From an uncultured Bacteroidota bacterium (GTDB lineage: Bacteria; Bacteroidota; Bacteroidia; Chitinophagales; Saprospiraceae), in the NCBI GenBank assembly GCA_937872515.1, contig CALMSX010000092.1:48605-112604 (forward strand): a DNA stretch of 64,000 nt, given 5' to 3'. Below the pieces are notes generated by a model. It was not told the DNA's origin and ran no database searches. It was given only the letters and a program-made list of their open reading frames with translations. Below are positions 1 to 9,729 of this stretch, one piece after another. Position 1 is the first letter of the stretch. Every line of letters starts with the position of its first letter. The position numbers and the translations under genes are program-made.

Positions 1-2
1 AT

Positions 3-113
3 AAGGGTTGGGCTACCCAGGTGGTTGGGTCTGACCATCGAACACCGATTTTAGAGGTCTTTTTAAAATGTCCGATTGGCGTCAAAATTTATCAAATCGA
101 GTCAAAGAATTGA
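3..113 (+). CDS. 3' end of an unidentified gene cut by the window edge
   Basis: An open frame runs from the first bases of the window to a TGA at 111-113 and gives 36 residues that look like a genuine protein C-terminus (begins KGWATQVVGSD, ends KIYQIESKN). It has no internal start codon, so it is the tail of a gene that begins outside the window. A hairpin terminator follows 19 bases later, which fits a real gene end. I cannot name the family. Confidence 0.45.
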   Translation, partial: KGWATQVVGSDHRTPILEVFLKCPIGVKIYQIESKN

Positions 114-131
114 TCATAAATGAGTAGTTTT

Positions 132-175
132 GAGGATGGGCAGCCGGAAAGCCGGAGACCATCCTCTATTTTTAT
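132..175 (+). terminator. Rho-independent terminator after the truncated first gene
   Basis: GAGGATGG (132-139) pairs with CCATCCTC (159-166), and an inner CCGG/CCGG pair tightens the loop. The run TATTTTTA follows. It closes the upstream gene and insulates the gene starting at 189. Confidence 0.7.
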
Positions 176-188
176 AAAAATCTAGCTC

Positions 189-3065
189 ATGAAAAAATAC
201 TACAATACTTTAGGCTTACTGATTTTGGTGGTGCTTGGCTGTGTAGGTCAGGTGCAAATTTCTGATGTGCAGAATATTTCGCTGATTGATAATTCCAATC
301 GTAGATTTATAAATACGCCTAATAAATTGTTATTAGTTGAAATGCTTCCTTCTCAGACCCACATTTTTGAAGTAGGAGAAGGTGGTGCAACTAAAATACA
401 GAATTGGAAATTTGATCCACTGGATGAAGATCGCGTATATATTTCAGATGGATTAAATAATTTAAATCTATGTTTTTTACAAGGAGATACATTGTATGAA
501 GTTTATACCAGATCAGTTAATGCTACTTCTTTAAATACTGGTAAGTTATTAGCCAGATTTGAATTTCCGGATTCTATTCATAGAATTACCAATGTGGAAC
601 CTACTATTAAAGATGGTGATTGGATTATTTCATCAACAGATAAAAATTTTAAAAATCATATTGGTTTATTTAAAAAAGATTCAATCAAATATTATGATCG
701 TCAAATTATTGATGGGTTCCGAGTAGGAGATAATATATTCAAATTACAAAACTCTAGCCTACTTGTAGAAAATATATTAACTGGTGATGTTATTTTGAAT
801 TTTCCAAATGAGGTCACTAAATACAATACTTCTTCCAATAAGACAGAGTCTTTTATTTGGATTAGTCTTTCAAATAATAGACACTATTATATTGATTCCA
901 TTCATGGTACCCGAGAAATTACATGCAATATACCTGCTCAAACCTCCTCAATGTATTGGAGTGATTCACTTCTTTTTTTTAATATTCAAAGCTCCCCTTC
1001 ATTTACTTATCAAGTAGTCAATACAAATACATGCCAAATAGAAAGCAGTGGTCTTTCCCAAGGATATATGAATTTTTTTCCGTTAAAAACCCCAGCACAA
1101 AATTTTGTTTGCTATACCGTTTTTGGATCACCAAATAGTGATGGGGCACATTTTAAGTACAACAATATACAAAAAAAATGGGATAAATTATCAATAAAAG
1201 GCGATGATTGTTATGCTATGACTCAACAATTTGTAACTGACAGGATATTTATGTTAGGAATAGATAGAATAGAGTTATATGCTCATGTGGCTGGATTCTT
1301 TGAAATAGATTTAAATAACTCTTTTATTGTAAACCATAAGTTTTATGACCAATCTGATGATGCGTTTCCAGTGCATTTTGCTGTGCATCCTAACTCAAAT
1401 TTAATTTACATAACTACTCGATCAATAAAAGGGAAAAGTGATTTATGGGTACAAAAAGAGAAAGCTAAAGCGCCAGTTAAAATTGGTAACTTCCTTACTG
1501 AAAAAAATTCCGGGATCTCATACGTAATCAGCCAATTTAAGTACAATGATAAAATTTATTACTCAACGCCTAATGGCATTTTTGCAGTAGACGAGACAAA
1601 TAACACCTTCCTTACTGATGCAATTAACTGCTCTCCTTTTGTTCAAAAGGATAATTTTATTTACGCATTGATTCAAAGGATGGATAATGTCTATGGTTCA
1701 ATTAAAATTAATACTGAAAACCAACAAGTTATTTTTAAATCTTTTCCAGGATCTCCAAATTTAGTCAGAAGTTTTGTAATTGAGAATAAGGCAATTGTTG
1801 CTGGAGATAATTTGGATGGAGGTTATTTTGATTTGGGAGATGAAAAATTTAAAAAATTCAAATTAAATGGAAATGAGATTCAAACTTTTAATATTGCCGT
1901 GAGCGGTAATAACGTTTTATTTCATGGATTTATTGACGGACAAAGAGAATTCTATTTTTGGAATGCAAATACGAATGAGCTCAAAATTATTCCGGGTTAT
2001 GGAAATTTGTTTCCCCATGTTTTGCCTGATTATGAAGGTGGATTTTTTCTGCTTCCCGGCAATGCAGGTTTTGGAAATAAAATAAAAAAGATGAATGTTC
2101 TTGGTGAAATTAAGGACTTAACAACTGTAGGACCTGGACCATGGTACTATTATATTGCAGAAAATGGTCTTACTGGCGATGTGCATACGTTTCCATTTCC
2201 TGGGGTGAATGAAGTCATTTTTCATTCTGAGAAAAATGGGAAAATAAACGTTGTCAAGGTTCCATTTGAAAATACGCTATATTACGAAAATTTTTATTGG
2301 CAGGAATCTGAAGAGACAGTCGTAGTCGAAACCTTCATCAATAATAATTATCATACATGGGTGTGGAAATTTGATGAACAACCATATAACTTAACTCCAA
2401 ACGGAAGGGCTGATCGTCTTGTGAGCGCAATGATTCAAGGTGATACGGTCATTTTAGTTTATTTCGATAAAGAGCAAAAAAGAACAATTTTTTCTGTATA
2501 CAATACCATTAATAAAACCCTCTGGGAAAATGCATCACTTGAATCATATTATCAATCTCCTATAAAGCCTATAACTTCATTTTTATTCGATCAATCTGGC
2601 ACCTTTTACTTTTCAATAAATACCACAAATTTTGGTGAAGAAATGTGGTCGTATGGGTTAAAAGACCACAGCTTAATGTTAGTGAATGATTTTTTGCCTG
2701 GGTCAATAAGTGGAAACCCTGACAATCTAATAAATTTTAATGACAATGTTTTGTTTACAGCGAATGCAACAGATGGTTCAAGACAATGGTTCAAGATTAG
2801 ACAAAGCATAGGTACATCAGATGAAGGAGAAGACCATAACAACTCATTTTTATTCCCCAACCCTACCAACGATACAGTTTTTATTAAAAAGAAATCTAAA
2901 CATTTACTAATTTATGATCTCACTGGCAGGATCCGATATTCTGGTAAGCAGCTTCAGGAGGGAGAAAAAATTGATTTGTCAGGTTTTGAGCCTGGCCTCT
3001 ACATGGTGACTATAACCACAGAACAGGGAGGGCACGCAGTGTCGAAGTTGGTAGTAGGCCGGTAA
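189..3065 (+). CDS. Secreted T9SS type A sorting-domain protein, first of two tandem paralogs
   Basis: Exported protein of 958 residues. The N-terminus (KKYYNTLGLLILVVLGC) is a signal peptide; the LGC could be read as a weak lipobox, but the C-terminal sorting domain argues for ordinary signal peptidase I processing and T9SS export. The last ~75 residues form a type A sorting domain (FLFPNPTND, then IYDLTGR, then GFEPGLYMV). The body is rich in short beta-strand stretches with aromatic/Asp-Gly motifs; residues near 870 (EEMWSYG, NATDGSRQWF) resemble degenerate ELWxxDGT repeats, so a beta-propeller-like fold is plausible. It shares long conserved blocks with its downstream neighbour, for example VHTFPFPG.NEVIFHSEK. 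No enzymatic motif is visible. Base composition is visibly more AT-rich than the genes from 6 kb on. Confidence 0.85.
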   Translation: MKKYYNTLGLLILVVLGCVGQVQISDVQNISLIDNSNRRFINTPNKLLLVEMLPSQTHIFEVGEGGATKIQNWKFDPLDEDRVYISDGLNNLNLCFLQGDTLYEVYTRSVNATSLNTGKLLARFEFPDSIHRITNVEPTIKDGDWIISSTDKNFKNHIGLFKKDSIKYYDRQIIDGFRVGDNIFKLQNSSLLVENILTGDVILNFPNEVTKYNTSSNKTESFIWISLSNNRHYYIDSIHGTREITCNIPAQTSSMYWSDSLLFFNIQSSPSFTYQVVNTNTCQIESSGLSQGYMNFFPLKTPAQNFVCYTVFGSPNSDGAHFKYNNIQKKWDKLSIKGDDCYAMTQQFVTDRIFMLGIDRIELYAHVAGFFEIDLNNSFIVNHKFYDQSDDAFPVHFAVHPNSNLIYITTRSIKGKSDLWVQKEKAKAPVKIGNFLTEKNSGISYVISQFKYNDKIYYSTPNGIFAVDETNNTFLTDAINCSPFVQKDNFIYALIQRMDNVYGSIKINTENQQVIFKSFPGSPNLVRSFVIENKAIVAGDNLDGGYFDLGDEKFKKFKLNGNEIQTFNIAVSGNNVLFHGFIDGQREFYFWNANTNELKIIPGYGNLFPHVLPDYEGGFFLLPGNAGFGNKIKKMNVLGEIKDLTTVGPGPWYYYIAENGLTGDVHTFPFPGVNEVIFHSEKNGKINVVKVPFENTLYYENFYWQESEETVVVETFINNNYHTWVWKFDEQPYNLTPNGRADRLVSAMIQGDTVILVYFDKEQKRTIFSVYNTINKTLWENASLESYYQSPIKPITSFLFDQSGTFYFSINTTNFGEEMWSYGLKDHSLMLVNDFLPGSISGNPDNLINFNDNVLFTANATDGSRQWFKIRQSIGTSDEGEDHNNSFLFPNPTNDTVFIKKKSKHLLIYDLTGRIRYSGKQLQEGEKIDLSGFEPGLYMVTITTEQGGHAVSKLVVGR

Positions 3066-3220
3066 AAAAATTCGCAAAGCAATTTTGAGCTTCAGCCAGA
3101 AAATGAAAAAGATGTCAGGTAGCTAAAATAATTATGCTGAACAAGTATTTTTTTTGGGCTAAGAAGTTAACTATTTGTTGAAGCCCCAAAAGGAAAATAA
3201 TAAACAATAAAAGATATACC

Positions 3221-6106
3221 ATGAAAAAGAATTCCCCCCTTATATGTATATTGGCCATGCTATTCTATGGAAGTTTAGTGGAGGGTCAGATCCAGATATC
3301 TGAAGTCCAGAATGTGGTACAGACCGATGAGTATGGAAAGGTATTCCTCAGTGATAAAAATAGACTTATACTGGTAGAGGTAAACAAAACGGAGACAAAA
3401 ATCAGCAAGGTTTCAGAAAATGGATTGACTTTATTGCAAGCCATTGACCACCAGCAAGTGAACCAGTATCGCGTGTATGAATCCCCTCCGTTTACAACAA
3501 GACCCAGTGTGATACTTAGAGGAGATACTATTTTTGAAGTATTTAGCAAAGGAATTGTGGCTTCGTCAGTCACAGATGGAATTCAGTTGGCATATGACGA
3601 ACCCCTTGAAAAATCATTAAATATCTCTGCCGTTGAAGAAATTAAGGGCAAAACTGCATTTTTAATTCAATACTTTCAAGGACAAGACACGCACTATGGT
3701 ATGTATAACTATGCAGAAAAGAAGATGACAAACTATCCTTTATTAAAAGGCACCAGAATTGGCGATAAAATATACAGTTTGTTACCTGACAGTATAACCT
3801 CTTTGGATTTAATTTCTGGGCAAACTAAAACTGAGATTAAATCTGGTTTGGGAGAGTTGCAAATTAAATCCGTTGGCTTTAGTAAAAACACGGTTATCTG
3901 GGTAGATGATAGACAGGGCACTCAATATTGCATTGATGGTAAAAGAGGATTGAGGCAATTACCCTGTATGTTGCCTCCGGAATTTATGAGAATGTACTGG
4001 ACTGATAGTTTGTTGTACTACTGCGTGGACAAAACATTTGCTATAGAAAGTTTCGTAATTAATGTGCAAAATTGCGACACCATATCATCACAGCTAGTGC
4101 CAAATTTGGGAGGATATTATACCTTAGATTTTGACACAGGAGAAAGGGTGTGTTTTTCAGTGTGGGATGAAGTAGAGAATAGAAATAAAGGGCAATTGTT
4201 CGACCCCGACCAAAATTCATGGATTCCAGTTTTACCTGATTTCACAAGTTACTATCAGGCGCCACAGGTTGTTTTGCCGGGGTATACCTATTCTGTAAAA
4301 ATAATAACTCAAGATTTTATAGGAAGTATCTATGAAATGTTTGAAATTGATGCTACCAATTACATCAGCAAATCTTTGGACTTTAATAATTTTGCCAATT
4401 ACATAACCAACATGGAATACCATGTTCATCCCGAAACCGGATTCCTGTATGTATGGACACAGACCCAAAATGGTTCCAGCAATTTGTGGGTGGTCAAGGG
4501 AAAGGGCGCAAATCCCCAATTGTTAACTTCATTTTTAACGACAAAAAATTTGGGTTTGCCATATATAGATAATAAATATGTATACGAGGATAAAGTTTTT
4601 TATTCAACCGAAAATGCGGTTTATGTTACAGATATTGAAGGTACCAAAAAATTGGCGGAATTTGTGAGGTGTACACCTTTCGTTTTTAGCAATGGATTTT
4701 TATATGCATTAATCCAGAAACCGGGTCAGCTAATCAGCTTTATAAAAATAAACCCTGTCACGCTTGAATTGAAGACAAAACATGTAGGTGGAGGTTTTAA
4801 CTTAGACAACAATGTAAAGCCAGCGGGTGCGGTTTTGGTTATTGGTAACTACTCAAATAGTTATTATTTTGATACCCGCACTGAATTACTAAAAAAGATA
4901 ACTTATGCAGGTAATGAACTTTTTGTTTCAGGTGTGGTGGTAAGTAAAAACAATGTATTGTATTATGGTCAATATCTTAACAACAGGGAATTGTATTTGT
5001 GGGATACCGACAAAAATCAAACATTATTGATCACAAATCTAAGCACCACTTATCATAATATCTTGCCTGATAACGAAGGTGGATTTTACTTGTTGCCTGG
5101 TAACTTTGGAGCCGGTGACAAAATCAGAAAAATGGACATCAATGGAAAAGTGATTGATGTTACTGTCGTGGGCGATAGACCTTGGTATTATAATAACAGT
5201 GAAATCGGTCTGGAGGGTCCTGTTCATACTTTTCCTTTTCCAGGTATTAATGAAGTCATCTTTCATTCAGAGAAACAGGGAAAAATTAATGTAAACTATA
5301 TTCCATTCGAGAACACCTTGTATTATCAATCGTTCTTTTGGAAGGAAGTGAATGAAACGGTAATCGTTGAAACAGAAATTGGAGGTAAAAAGCATACCTG
5401 GGTATGGAAGTATGATGAAAGTCCATTGGATATTACCCCGCAAGGAAGAGAAGATGCCTTGATACAAGCTTTTATCAAAGGAGATTCTGTTATGCTGCAA
5501 TACCACGACAGAAATGCTGCCAAAATGCAGTTTATCTTATATAAACTACAAAATGGTACATTTGAAGTAAAAAAAGAAATTCCTTCCAGTTATAATTATT
5601 TGGCGGGATCGGAATTTGTATGGAAAGATGGGCAGAACTTACTATTGTCTCTTTTTACTCCTGAGACTGGCAGTGAGCTTTGGAAGTATGATGTTATTGG
5701 AAATGAACTTACACTGGTTAGAGATTTTGGATCTGGAAGAGTAAATGGTATTCCATCCAGTTTCACTCAAACACAAAACAATATTTACTTTCTTGCTACT
5801 GCTCCTGACGGATCCAGGCAATGGTTCTCTATTGATGGTATCAATTCGGTGTCAGAGCCAAATCCGTTTGAACACTCTAACTTTTTATTCCCCAACCCCG
5901 CCATCAATGCAGTTTATACTAAAAATATATCAAAACAAGTACAAATTTTCGATCTCCATGGCAGGAACCGGTATACGGGTATTCAGCTCCAAAAAGGAGA
6001 AAGAATTGATTTAACAGGGTTTGAGCCTGGCATTTATATGGTGACTATGCTTTCTGACCAGGGTGAGCGTATGGTGTCAAAACTGATAGTAGGAGGTCAT
6101 TGGTAA
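3221..6106 (+). CDS. Secreted T9SS type A sorting-domain protein, second tandem paralog
   Basis: 961-residue paralog of the preceding gene, colinear over its whole length. The signal peptide (KKNSPLICILAMLFYGSLVEG) is followed by the same QIQISEVQN start as its neighbour (QVQISDVQN). The ELWxxDGT-like segment near residue 880 (SELWKYD, APDGSRQWF) and the type A sorting domain (FLFPNPAIN ... GIYMVTML) are conserved. It lies 155 bases downstream on the same strand and ends at an intrinsic terminator, so the two genes may be one duplicated unit with separate or shared promoters. Similarity is highest around residues 630-740 and at the C-terminus, lower at the N-terminus. Role unknown; surface-attached or released, inferred from the sorting signal only. 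Confidence 0.85.
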   Translation: MKKNSPLICILAMLFYGSLVEGQIQISEVQNVVQTDEYGKVFLSDKNRLILVEVNKTETKISKVSENGLTLLQAIDHQQVNQYRVYESPPFTTRPSVILRGDTIFEVFSKGIVASSVTDGIQLAYDEPLEKSLNISAVEEIKGKTAFLIQYFQGQDTHYGMYNYAEKKMTNYPLLKGTRIGDKIYSLLPDSITSLDLISGQTKTEIKSGLGELQIKSVGFSKNTVIWVDDRQGTQYCIDGKRGLRQLPCMLPPEFMRMYWTDSLLYYCVDKTFAIESFVINVQNCDTISSQLVPNLGGYYTLDFDTGERVCFSVWDEVENRNKGQLFDPDQNSWIPVLPDFTSYYQAPQVVLPGYTYSVKIITQDFIGSIYEMFEIDATNYISKSLDFNNFANYITNMEYHVHPETGFLYVWTQTQNGSSNLWVVKGKGANPQLLTSFLTTKNLGLPYIDNKYVYEDKVFYSTENAVYVTDIEGTKKLAEFVRCTPFVFSNGFLYALIQKPGQLISFIKINPVTLELKTKHVGGGFNLDNNVKPAGAVLVIGNYSNSYYFDTRTELLKKITYAGNELFVSGVVVSKNNVLYYGQYLNNRELYLWDTDKNQTLLITNLSTTYHNILPDNEGGFYLLPGNFGAGDKIRKMDINGKVIDVTVVGDRPWYYNNSEIGLEGPVHTFPFPGINEVIFHSEKQGKINVNYIPFENTLYYQSFFWKEVNETVIVETEIGGKKHTWVWKYDESPLDITPQGREDALIQAFIKGDSVMLQYHDRNAAKMQFILYKLQNGTFEVKKEIPSSYNYLAGSEFVWKDGQNLLLSLFTPETGSELWKYDVIGNELTLVRDFGSGRVNGIPSSFTQTQNNIYFLATAPDGSRQWFSIDGINSVSEPNPFEHSNFLFPNPAINAVYTKNISKQVQIFDLHGRNRYTGIQLQKGERIDLTGFEPGIYMVTMLSDQGERMVSKLIVGGHW

Positions 6107-6137
6107 GAAAACAAATACTGCTTTGAATGATAAATCT

Positions 6138-6170
6138 AAAGCCGGACTAGATATTTAGTTCCGGCTTTTT
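6138..6170 (+). terminator. Rho-independent terminator
   Basis: Perfect 9-bp stem AAAGCCGGA (6138-6146) with TCCGGCTTT (6160-6168), 13-base loop, running into TTTTT. It ends the tandem-paralog pair. Confidence 0.85.
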
Positions 6171-6171
6171 A

Positions 6172-6179
6172 TATATTTG
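6172..6179 (+). promoter_or_regulatory. Bacteroidota -7 promoter element for the PNGase F-like gene
   Basis: TATATTTG matches the TAnnTTTG -7 consensus exactly. Transcription would start a few bases later, near 6183, which lies after the more upstream ATG at 6177 and before the ATG at 6210, and so decides the start of the next gene. No clear TTG -33 element is visible. Confidence 0.45.
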
Positions 6180-6209
6180 TTTTTTACTGACCAAAATACT
6201 TCATGCTCT

Positions 6210-9200
6210 ATGTACAGACATTTTTGCCTGCTCTTGTTGATTTTTAATTCCGGCTTTCTTTTCGCCCAAATCACCGAAGTGAAGACCTTTAATTTTGACT
6301 CTTCCAACAAAAAGGATACGATGATTGATTTTCCGGACATTGAAGCGGAAAAAATCATCATGCAATATACCATGAGATGTAGGGATGGTCTTGTTTCTAC
6401 AGGTACAGACAGAAATAAGGGCTGTGGAGAGTGGGATTACTCTTGCAATACCTTTGTTACCGATTCGAGTCGCATTGACTCAAGTCTGGCCACAGCGCCT
6501 TCTCACATCATCAGCAATTTTAGCGGTAATTTGTACAATTTTGTTTTTAATCCCACCCATACTTATATTCAAAGGATCTTAAAACCGGTCAAACTCATTG
6601 CTGTTTCGGGAGAATCCAAAAAAACGGTTGGTACGGGTAGTCTTGGTGTTGGCTTGTCTGATCAAAATGGGGGATCAAAGCGCCATTTGTATCTATTTAC
6701 CAAAGAAGAATTGGGGTCCTTTGCCGGCAAGATCCAGGCCATGGAATGGGAGGTTCTCCAGGGAGGTGCTACCTTAAAATACCTCCGAATTAAAATGGGA
6801 GAAACGGATGCTGATAATTTAACCGCTTATTTTACGCCATCCACCCTACTAACAGAAGTAAAATATGAAAATGTAGTGGTGCCCGCATCTGGCATCCTTA
6901 GTCTGCCATTTTACAATGGCTTTACCTGGTCAGGAAACAAAAATCTTGTAGTAGAGTTGAATTATGAAGCGGGCAATCAAACCATTCAATTAGCCGGTCA
7001 CCAAATCCAGATGGAGCGCACTGCCGTAAGTACCAAAGGAGATCGATACTGGAAGGCAGAAGGTTCTTCCTTCCTCAACATCCCTGCTGATGAGGCTGCC
7101 TCTATAGACAATGAGATCACGGTGGCTTTTTGGTCTTTTGGCAATCCAGATATCCTCCCCGCCAACACAGCGGCCCTTGAAGCGGTAGATGACAAGGGCA
7201 ATCGTCAGATCATGATTCACCTGCCCTGGAGCAATGCCAATGTGTATTGGGATTGTGGCAATGACGGCTCGGGTTACAATCGCATTAATAAGGCTGCTAA
7301 TTTGTCGGATTATGAAGGGAAGTGGCATTTCTGGGCCTTTACCAAAAACGCCGCTACCGGCTCGATGAAAATATACCTGGATGGTGTGCTTTTTCATTCT
7401 GGCACCGGGCAGACCAAAAAGATCAACATTCGAAAAATGACCTTTGGGGGCTCCATCGACCAATCACTCAACTATCCGGGCTACCTCGATGATCTTACCA
7501 TCTGGAATAAAGAGTTGGATCTCAATAACATTAAGGGCTTGATGCAAAACGAAATTAATGGTAGCAATACATTGTATAACAACCTGGTTTATCAATACCA
7601 ATTTAATGAGTCCATTGGCCTCGATATGATTGATGCTTCGGCCCAAGGTACCACTGCATCCTTTAATAAGCCACCCTCATTGGTGTCCTTTTTACCAGGC
7701 GCCTTGTTTAAAAACTTCAGGTCCACTGCTTTCCGTCCCAATACCACCTTTGTGAAAGGCAACTTTCAGGTACAGCAAGATGAAGAAATTGTGTTGGACT
7801 CCATTGCGAATGCTGGAAATACAGTGAGATCGTTTTATGTAGAAAACAACAATTTAAAGGAAAAAACACCCATTCAATATTGGCAGTCAGGTGAACAAAA
7901 TGTTTTGGATGAAGAAGGTAAGGTGATTGATGTCGTAGTTATCGATCCTGATAGCACCTTTTTTATCGAAGATCTTACCTATTTTCAGAAGAGACCGATG
8001 AAATTTGAGCTTTTAAGTTTTGTAACCCCTTATGGCATAGGCCTTGATTTTGGCTTGGGGGGTAAGACGTGGAATTTTGATGTCTCAGATTTTGCCCCTG
8101 TATTAAAAGGCAGGAAACGACTTACCATGGAATTTGGGGGTCAAAACCAGGAAGAAATGGATATTCGATTTTTGTATTATCCAGGCACAGCACCTAGAAA
8201 AGTTGTGGACATTCGACAAATCTGGCCGGTCAATGCGGTAGGTTTCAACAGCATCATTAGCAACAACAGTTACGAGAAAAGAAATGTCAAATTTCATGCT
8301 GACACAAGATCTGCCAAGATTAGATCTGCCATTACTGGTCACGGCCAGGAAGGAGAGTTCATTCCTCAAACCCACTCTCTCAACATCAATGGAGGTCCTG
8401 CAGAATGGTCATGGCAGGTGTGGAAAGAATGTGCAGATAATCCGATTTATCCACAGGGAGGAACCTGGATTTACGATCGCGCCGGCTGGTGTCCGGGAGC
8501 TCCGACAGATCTAAAGGAGTACGACGTAACACCCTATGTTGCCAATCAAAGCATGGAAGTAGATTATGGGATCAATACAGCACAGGGCGATTCCAGGTAC
8601 ATAGTCAATCATCAGTTGGTGCAATATGGACCCGCCTCTTTTGCCAATGATGCCGCAGTGGTAAAAATATTGCGACCCAACACCGAGGTGGAGTTTGCTA
8701 GGTTTAACCCCATGTGTATGCAGCCACAGGTGGAAATCCGCAATACAGGAAGTGAAAATTTGACCAGTTTACAGATCAATTATGGTACGGATGGCAATCT
8801 CAACGGTCAGTTTAACTGGAGCGGAAATTTGTCTTTTATGCAATCGGTCAGGGTAGACCTGCCACTGTTTTCACCTACCACCTGGTATGAAGGGGGAGTG
8901 TTTACGGTTTCTATTTCCTTACCCAATGGTAAGTCAGACGCTTATAGTGGCAATAATCAGTTGTCTACCACATTTGCCGCAGTACCCAAACATACCTCTA
9001 CCATTATAGTAGACATGCGCACCAATGGGGCCTCCAATGAAACATCGTGGGTACTTACCGATGTGGATGGAAATATATTAAAACAAAGAAAAGGAGGTTT
9101 ATCTCCTAATAAAGATTACACCGACACTATCAAAAACCTGAATGGCTGCTATTTGCTAAAGATCAGTGACACTGGAGATGATGGCATCAGTTTTTGGGCC

Positions 9201-9584
9201 AACAGCGATGGTTCCGGTTATTTGGGAATCCGCAGCCTTGGACAGCCGGTCAAACAATTTAACGGTGATTTTGGGAAAGAGATCAATTATCAGTTTGTGG
9301 CATCCACAGAAGTAGGTACCGATGAACCTGTTGAAGTGAGTGCTGAAATAAACGTTTATCCCAACCCCACTTCCGGTCAACTTAATATTGAATGCAGTGG
9401 TATTGAGGAAGACGGTCAATTTATAATTACGGATGTTTTGGGCAGAAATTGGGCAAGGATAGAACACAGTGCAGGTCAATTTAAATTGCATTTGTTGGAA
9501 ACGACCCACATGCCCGCCGGACTTTATTTTGTAACCTGGAAGGGGAACCGCAGTAGAGGGGTAAAGACATTTATAAAAATGTAA
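6210..9584 (+). CDS. Secreted PNGase F-like protein with LamG insert and T9SS type A signal
   Basis: Start 6210 is preferred over the ATG at 6177 because it opens directly with a signal peptide (YRHFCLLLLIFNSGFLFAQ) and follows the likely transcription start. About 1124 residues. Order of domains: an N-terminal segment with the cysteine motif GCGEWDYSCNT typical of Bacteroidota proteins related to peptide-N-glycosidase F; a LamG/concanavalin-like domain at about 290-450 (ITVAFWSFG ... GKWHFWAFTK ... YLDGVLFHSG ... GYLDDLTIWN); a PNGase F C-terminal-like domain at about 700-790 (ITGHGQEGEF ... NPIYPQGGTWIYDRAGWCPG); a type A sorting domain (VYPNPTSGQ). Family members cleave N-linked glycans or are predicted to; activity here is not shown and I could not place the catalytic acids. 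Extracellular. Confidence 0.8.
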   Translation: MYRHFCLLLLIFNSGFLFAQITEVKTFNFDSSNKKDTMIDFPDIEAEKIIMQYTMRCRDGLVSTGTDRNKGCGEWDYSCNTFVTDSSRIDSSLATAPSHIISNFSGNLYNFVFNPTHTYIQRILKPVKLIAVSGESKKTVGTGSLGVGLSDQNGGSKRHLYLFTKEELGSFAGKIQAMEWEVLQGGATLKYLRIKMGETDADNLTAYFTPSTLLTEVKYENVVVPASGILSLPFYNGFTWSGNKNLVVELNYEAGNQTIQLAGHQIQMERTAVSTKGDRYWKAEGSSFLNIPADEAASIDNEITVAFWSFGNPDILPANTAALEAVDDKGNRQIMIHLPWSNANVYWDCGNDGSGYNRINKAANLSDYEGKWHFWAFTKNAATGSMKIYLDGVLFHSGTGQTKKINIRKMTFGGSIDQSLNYPGYLDDLTIWNKELDLNNIKGLMQNEINGSNTLYNNLVYQYQFNESIGLDMIDASAQGTTASFNKPPSLVSFLPGALFKNFRSTAFRPNTTFVKGNFQVQQDEEIVLDSIANAGNTVRSFYVENNNLKEKTPIQYWQSGEQNVLDEEGKVIDVVVIDPDSTFFIEDLTYFQKRPMKFELLSFVTPYGIGLDFGLGGKTWNFDVSDFAPVLKGRKRLTMEFGGQNQEEMDIRFLYYPGTAPRKVVDIRQIWPVNAVGFNSIISNNSYEKRNVKFHADTRSAKIRSAITGHGQEGEFIPQTHSLNINGGPAEWSWQVWKECADNPIYPQGGTWIYDRAGWCPGAPTDLKEYDVTPYVANQSMEVDYGINTAQGDSRYIVNHQLVQYGPASFANDAAVVKILRPNTEVEFARFNPMCMQPQVEIRNTGSENLTSLQINYGTDGNLNGQFNWSGNLSFMQSVRVDLPLFSPTTWYEGGVFTVSISLPNGKSDAYSGNNQLSTTFAAVPKHTSTIIVDMRTNGASNETSWVLTDVDGNILKQRKGGLSPNKDYTDTIKNLNGCYLLKISDTGDDGISFWANSDGSGYLGIRSLGQPVKQFNGDFGKEINYQFVASTEVGTDEPVEVSAEINVYPNPTSGQLNIECSGIEEDGQFIITDVLGRNWARIEHSAGQFKLHLLETTHMPAGLYFVTWKGNRSRGVKTFIKM

Positions 9585-9627
9585 GGATGGATAGGAAGAA
9601 TAAAAATCAAATTTTTTAATTCAAAAG

Positions 9628-9683
9628 TTATAAAAATAAGGGGCAATGTTGGAGGACTCTAAAGCCTTGTTCAACATTGCCCC
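9628..9683 (-). terminator. Intrinsic terminator between convergent genes
   Basis: A perfect 12-bp stem, GGGGCAATGTTG (9640-9651) with CAACATTGCCCC (9672-9683), has a 20-base loop. On the minus strand it is followed by TTATTTTTATAA, so it terminates the giant gene ending at 9730; it probably also stops transcripts from the plus-strand gene ending at 9584. Confidence 0.8.
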
Positions 9684-9729
9684 ATTGAGACCTTCGATCG
9701 GCCCCTGGAAAAAATGGTAGTTTATAAAT

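Noticed and set aside
6177..6209. ATG at 6177 as start of the PNGase F-like gene
   Set aside because: It would overlap the -7 promoter element at 6172-6179, and the signal peptide begins at the ATG at 6210.
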